This document shows, one piece after another, positions 61,052-64,000 of a stretch of 64,000 nucleotides of DNA (positions are counted from its first letter, which is position 1; each line of letters opens with the position of its first letter). The stretch is from Olavius algarvensis Delta 4 endosymbiont. GTDB lineage: Bacteria; Desulfobacterota; Desulfobacteria; Desulfobacterales; CAJINA01. The notes under the pieces were generated by a model. It was given only the letters and a program-made list of their open reading frames with translations. It did no database searches and was not told where the DNA came from. The stretch spans positions 1-64,000 of the forward strand of contig CAJINA010000246.1 in NCBI GenBank assembly GCA_905176665.1. The letters are read 5' to 3'. The translations under genes and the position numbers were made by a program.

Positions 61052-62275
61052 CTATTTGACGATGCCGATCAAATCCCACATGGGTAGAAAGATTGCCAGA
61101 GCAAAAAAACCAACTACAGCCGCCAAACCAATCGTCAGAATGGGCCCGATGGCATCCGACAGTTTTTTTGTCGCGTATTCGACTTCGAGGTCGTAGTGCT
61201 GAGATATTTCCATCAGCATTTCATCCAACTTGCCCGATTCTTCCCCAATGGCGACCATGTTAATGACGATGGGCGTAAAAAAGGCGGCCTTTTCAAGTGG
61301 TGCCGCGATGCCGCGCCCCTCTTCTAATTTCTCACCTATCTGCTTGAATTCTTTTGAAATTGCGTCATTTCCGACCGTGGTAGCCAAAATGCGCATGGCT
61401 TCCAGTACGGATACGCCGCTCGATTGCAGGATGGCGAAGATACTGGCAAACCGCGACATGGCCGCTTTTATAAACAGATCTCCCAATACGGGCAGGCGCA
61501 ACAATGTCAGATCCCGTATATAGCGACCCTGCTCCGTCCGAAAATAAAATATTACCCCTGCCGCCGCGGCCAGGGCACCCCCCAGCAGCAGGTGCCAGTA
61601 GCTCTGCAGAAACTGGTAAAGAAAAATGCAAATCTTGGTCGGCAGCGGCAGGTTCAGCTTGGCCGCCAGGAATATGCCGACAAATTTCGGGATGACAAAC
61701 GTCAGCAGCACAAAAAACGCGATCGCCAGAAAAACGACCACGATTATCGGGTATTGCAGGGCCGCCCTGATATCGGCCCTGATCTTGTGCTCGTGGTCAA
61801 TAATATAAGTCAATCGATCGAGCACGGTGGGCAGGGCGCCGCTGGCCTCACCGGCTTGGACCATACCGCAATATAGGGGTGAAAAAACCGATGGGTGCTT
61901 TAAAAACGCGTCGTGCAGCGAACTGCCGCCGCTGATATCGTCGACCATGACCCGTGTGATGCGCTTGATCTTCAGGTTTTCAGCCTGTTTTTCGAGAATT
62001 TGCAGCAGTCTGACCATCGGTACGCCGGCCCTGAGCATGGTTTTGAACTGTTTGGTAAAAATGATCAGTTCAGGCGCTTTGACCGGCGTGAGGTACTCTT
62101 TTAAACGATCGAGGCTGAAGCCGGCGGCGTCGCCACCACCTTTTTCATCCACCTGCGTGGGGATGAACCCGCGGGCTTCAAGGATGGAGGTCGCCATTTC
62201 ACGAGACTCGGCCTCGATTTCACCTGCTACGGTGGCGCCCGACTCGTTGATTGATTTGTATGCGTAAGTGACCAT
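61052..62275 (-). CDS. pilC: type IV pilus inner-membrane platform protein PilC (GspF family)
   Basis: The integral membrane platform on which the PilB motor works. The 407-residue protein has two T2SSF repeats (about 70-195 and 272-395), each with a helical cytoplasmic bundle, and three membrane helices. Typical phrases include 'KQFKTMLRAGVPMVRLLQILEKQ' and 'SRFASIFAILQSSGVSVLEAM'. It ends with a hydrophobic helix. The order pilB-pilC-regulator-pilin on the minus strand is a standard pilus arrangement. Confidence 0.93.
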   Translation of the reverse strand: MVTYAYKSINESGATVAGEIEAESREMATSILEARGFIPTQVDEKGGGDAAGFSLDRLKEYLTPVKAPELIIFTKQFKTMLRAGVPMVRLLQILEKQAENLKIKRITRVMVDDISGGSSLHDAFLKHPSVFSPLYCGMVQAGEASGALPTVLDRLTYIIDHEHKIRADIRAALQYPIIVVVFLAIAFFVLLTFVIPKFVGIFLAAKLNLPLPTKICIFLYQFLQSYWHLLLGGALAAAAGVIFYFRTEQGRYIRDLTLLRLPVLGDLFIKAAMSRFASIFAILQSSGVSVLEAMRILATTVGNDAISKEFKQIGEKLEEGRGIAAPLEKAAFFTPIVINMVAIGEESGKLDEMLMEISQHYDLEVEYATKKLSDAIGPILTIGLAAVVGFFALAIFLPMWDLIGIVK

Positions 62276-62281
62276 AATACT

Positions 62282-62345
62282 TTAGACTATTAGACTGAAG
62301 GCTGAAGACTGAAGGTAAACGCTGAATCGAAATCGCTATCTAAAT
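62282..62345. repeat. simple repeats between pilB and pilC, including hexamer copy D
   Basis: An AGACTGAAGGCTGAAG-type tandem stretch (62288-62312) is followed by a short AATCGA-AATCGC-TATCTA hexamer copy (62323-62345) of the ATCGNN family. Confidence 0.4.
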
Positions 62346-62441
62346 CCTGAGCGACCTTAGTCGTAGGCCGGTTTTTCAAAACCCGACTTCGATGGTTTCG
62401 GTTTTTCACTTCAGCCTGCCGCCATCTAACTTCACACCTTC

Positions 62442-64000
62442 TCAAATCATGATCGCCGAGGCCGCCTCGTCGAATGAGGTCTCACCGCGGTAGATCTTTT
62501 TGGTCGCGTCTTCCTGCAAAGTGCTCAACTTGCCCTTCTCCACCATGGCGCGGGTGATTTCCTGGGCCGTGCTCTTATCCAGGATCATATTCTGGACGTC
62601 TTCGTCGATCATCAGGATCTCGTAGATACCGGTGCGCCCCTTGTAGCCCTTGTCCATACAGTAAAAGCAGCCGGTGCCCATGGAAAATTCAGCGCCGGCA
62701 TCATCCTGCAGCTGCCAGAATTCCAGGGCGGCCGGGTTCGGGGTACTCGGTTTTTTGCAATACGGACAAACTTTCCGGACCAGGCGCTGGGCAATGGAGG
62801 CCAGCATTACCGATGACACCAGGAATGGTTCGATCCCCATGTCCAAAAACCGGGTGATGGCCCCCGCCGCGTCATTCGTATGCACCGTACTGAGAACCCG
62901 GTGACCGGTCAGGGCGGCTTGAACGCCGATGGTCGCGGTTTCGCCATCGCGGATCTCACCTACCATGATGACATCCGGGTCCTACCGCAGAACGGCTCGC
63001 AGACCGCTGGCAAAGGTCATGCCCGCCTTACGATTGAACTGAATCTGCCGAATTTTCTCCATCCGGTATTCTACCGGATCCTCGAAAGTGATGATGTTGA
63101 TGTCCGGCTTGTTGATAATCTTTAACAGCGAATAGATGGTCGTGCTCTTGCCGCTGCCGGTCGGTCCGGTACTCAGGACCATCCCGTAAGGCTTGATGAT
63201 GACGTCCTCAATTTTCTGACGATCTTTTTCAGCCATCCCCAGCTGTTCCAGGGAATAAACCCCACTGCTGGTGTCCAGCAGCCGGATGACCATGTTTTCC
63301 CCGTAAATGGTCGGCATGGTCGAGGTTCGGATATTGATTTCGCGGTTGTCCATCTTGATGGTGAAACGACCATCTTGAGGTATTTTTGACAGGGCAATGT
63401 CCATGTTGGACAAGGTTTTCAAACGTGAAATAATGAGCAGGATCATCGATTTGGGTGGTGCCGGCACCTCGTGCAGGCGGCCGTCCACCCGAAAGCGGAC
63501 CTGGACATAATCTTTCTCGGGGCTGATGTGTACGTCACTGGCGCCTTCCCGGACCGCCTGGGAAAGGATCGAATTCACCAGCCTGACGACCGGGGCTTCC
63601 TGAACCATGTCCTGGAGGGAACCCACTTCCACTTCATCGGAGAACTCGGCCTTCTCGGGCTCATCCTCCTTCGCGATTTCCATTTCCTCGATCACGCCGC
63701 CGATACCGGAATATGTGCCATAGAGGCTGCCGACCAGGTGGTTGAGCTGTTGATCGGTGCAGATAACCGCTTCAATTTCCGTATTGGTGTAGACTTCAAG
63801 GGCATCGAGGGCCGCAATATCCATGGGGTCCACCATGGCTACGGTGAGCAAGAAACGGCTGCGCACCAACGGTGCAACCTGGTATTTGGTTGCCACGTCA
63901 ACCGGAATTGTTTTGGAAAGTTCCATATCGATCGGATATTTATCCGGACGGTATTTTTCGATATGCAGCTGAACGGACACCAAATCCGCGATCTGGTTGC
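62442..64000 (-). pseudogene. pilB: PilB/GspE family pilus ATPase, 5'-partial and interrupted by an in-frame TAG
   Basis: The pilus extension ATPase partner of PilC; it continues past the right edge. It has an MshEN-like N-terminal domain, Walker A GPTGSGKST and, after the break, '[12 protein letters not shown]' (Walker B), '[14 protein letters not shown]' (His box) and the zinc-site Cys pairs 'CPYCKKP...CFYCMDKG'. Translation stops at TAG 62982-62984 in 'AVLR*DPDVIM', where PilB/GspE normally has Gln (LRQDPD). The single change CAG to TAG explains it. Whether this is mutation, error or suppressed amber is not decidable here. As split, neither half would be functional. Two ORFs are seen: 62982-63983 onward and 62442-62966. 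Confidence 0.82.

Noticed and set aside
2171-62984. reassigned stop codons (TAA/TAG read as Gln) as an explanation of the in-frame stops
   Set aside because: Most genes here end normally at TAA or TAG (for example prfC neighbours, dtd, dacB, motA, motB), so a global code change is excluded.

Overview
The window looks like chromosomal DNA of a Gram-negative, motile deltaproteobacterium, most likely a Desulfobacterota sulfate reducer of the Desulfobacteraceae/Desulfosarcina type. This rests on the mix of families (short-form Psd, FolE2, TtcA-like PP-loop protein, DUF4911 next to miaB, MglA and REC-PATAN proteins, a sigma-54-controlled type IV pilus) and on short dispersed intergenic repeats. 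It is an inference from content; no database was consulted. I saw no rRNA or tRNA gene, CRISPR array, insertion sequence or prophage.

Left half (1-40.7 kb): mostly housekeeping genes in short operons. In order: AsmA-like protein, YchJ, YihY, YgiQ (interrupted), ABC-F Uup and a THUMP methyltransferase; a phosphoesterase, a transglutaminase-like membrane protein (frameshifted) and an ABC exporter; YqeY, a hypothetical, a COG1313 radical SAM enzyme and an HD protein; PrfC, a small conserved protein and an M29 aminopeptidase; a minus-strand operon DUF4911-miaB-bifunctional nuclease; recJ; a divergent polysaccharide deacetylase; a hypothetical; tex-dtd-dacB; then minus-strand greA-rpoZ-ttcA-folE2 and lon-tsaB-psd. 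Next come a prepilin peptidase and a REC-HD-GYP/motA/motB operon.

Right half (41.1-64 kb): one large surface-motility and type IV pilus region. It starts with a Roadblock protein and an MglA-type GTPase, then two unknowns, a zinc-ribbon/HAMP membrane sensor (frameshifted) and an unknown with a PATAN-like segment. Two tandem cassettes of REC-PATAN regulator plus Roadblock-like protein follow, then a PilB/GspE-like ATPase with a TPR-like N-terminus, a stand-alone receiver, three pseudopilins, a giant PilX-like protein carrying an L-type-lectin-like domain and a PQQ-like propeller, and a TMTC-like membrane glycosyltransferase with TPRs. On the opposite strand lie a major-pilin-like gene with a near-perfect sigma-54 promoter, a membrane-anchored sigma-54 activator, pilC and a second pilB running off the right edge. 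A plausible model is that MglA/Roadblock polarity proteins and phosphorylated REC-PATAN proteins control a dedicated pilus motor whose tip complex binds glycans.

A recurring oddity is interrupted reading frames. There are three in-frame stops (AsmA TAA, YgiQ TAA, PilB TAG at a normally conserved Gln) and three places where one base is missing (transglutaminase protein, HAMP sensor, PilB-like ATPase). Two of these sit exactly on canonical -1 slippery heptamers. Sequencing error, real decay and programmed recoding cannot be separated from this sequence alone.
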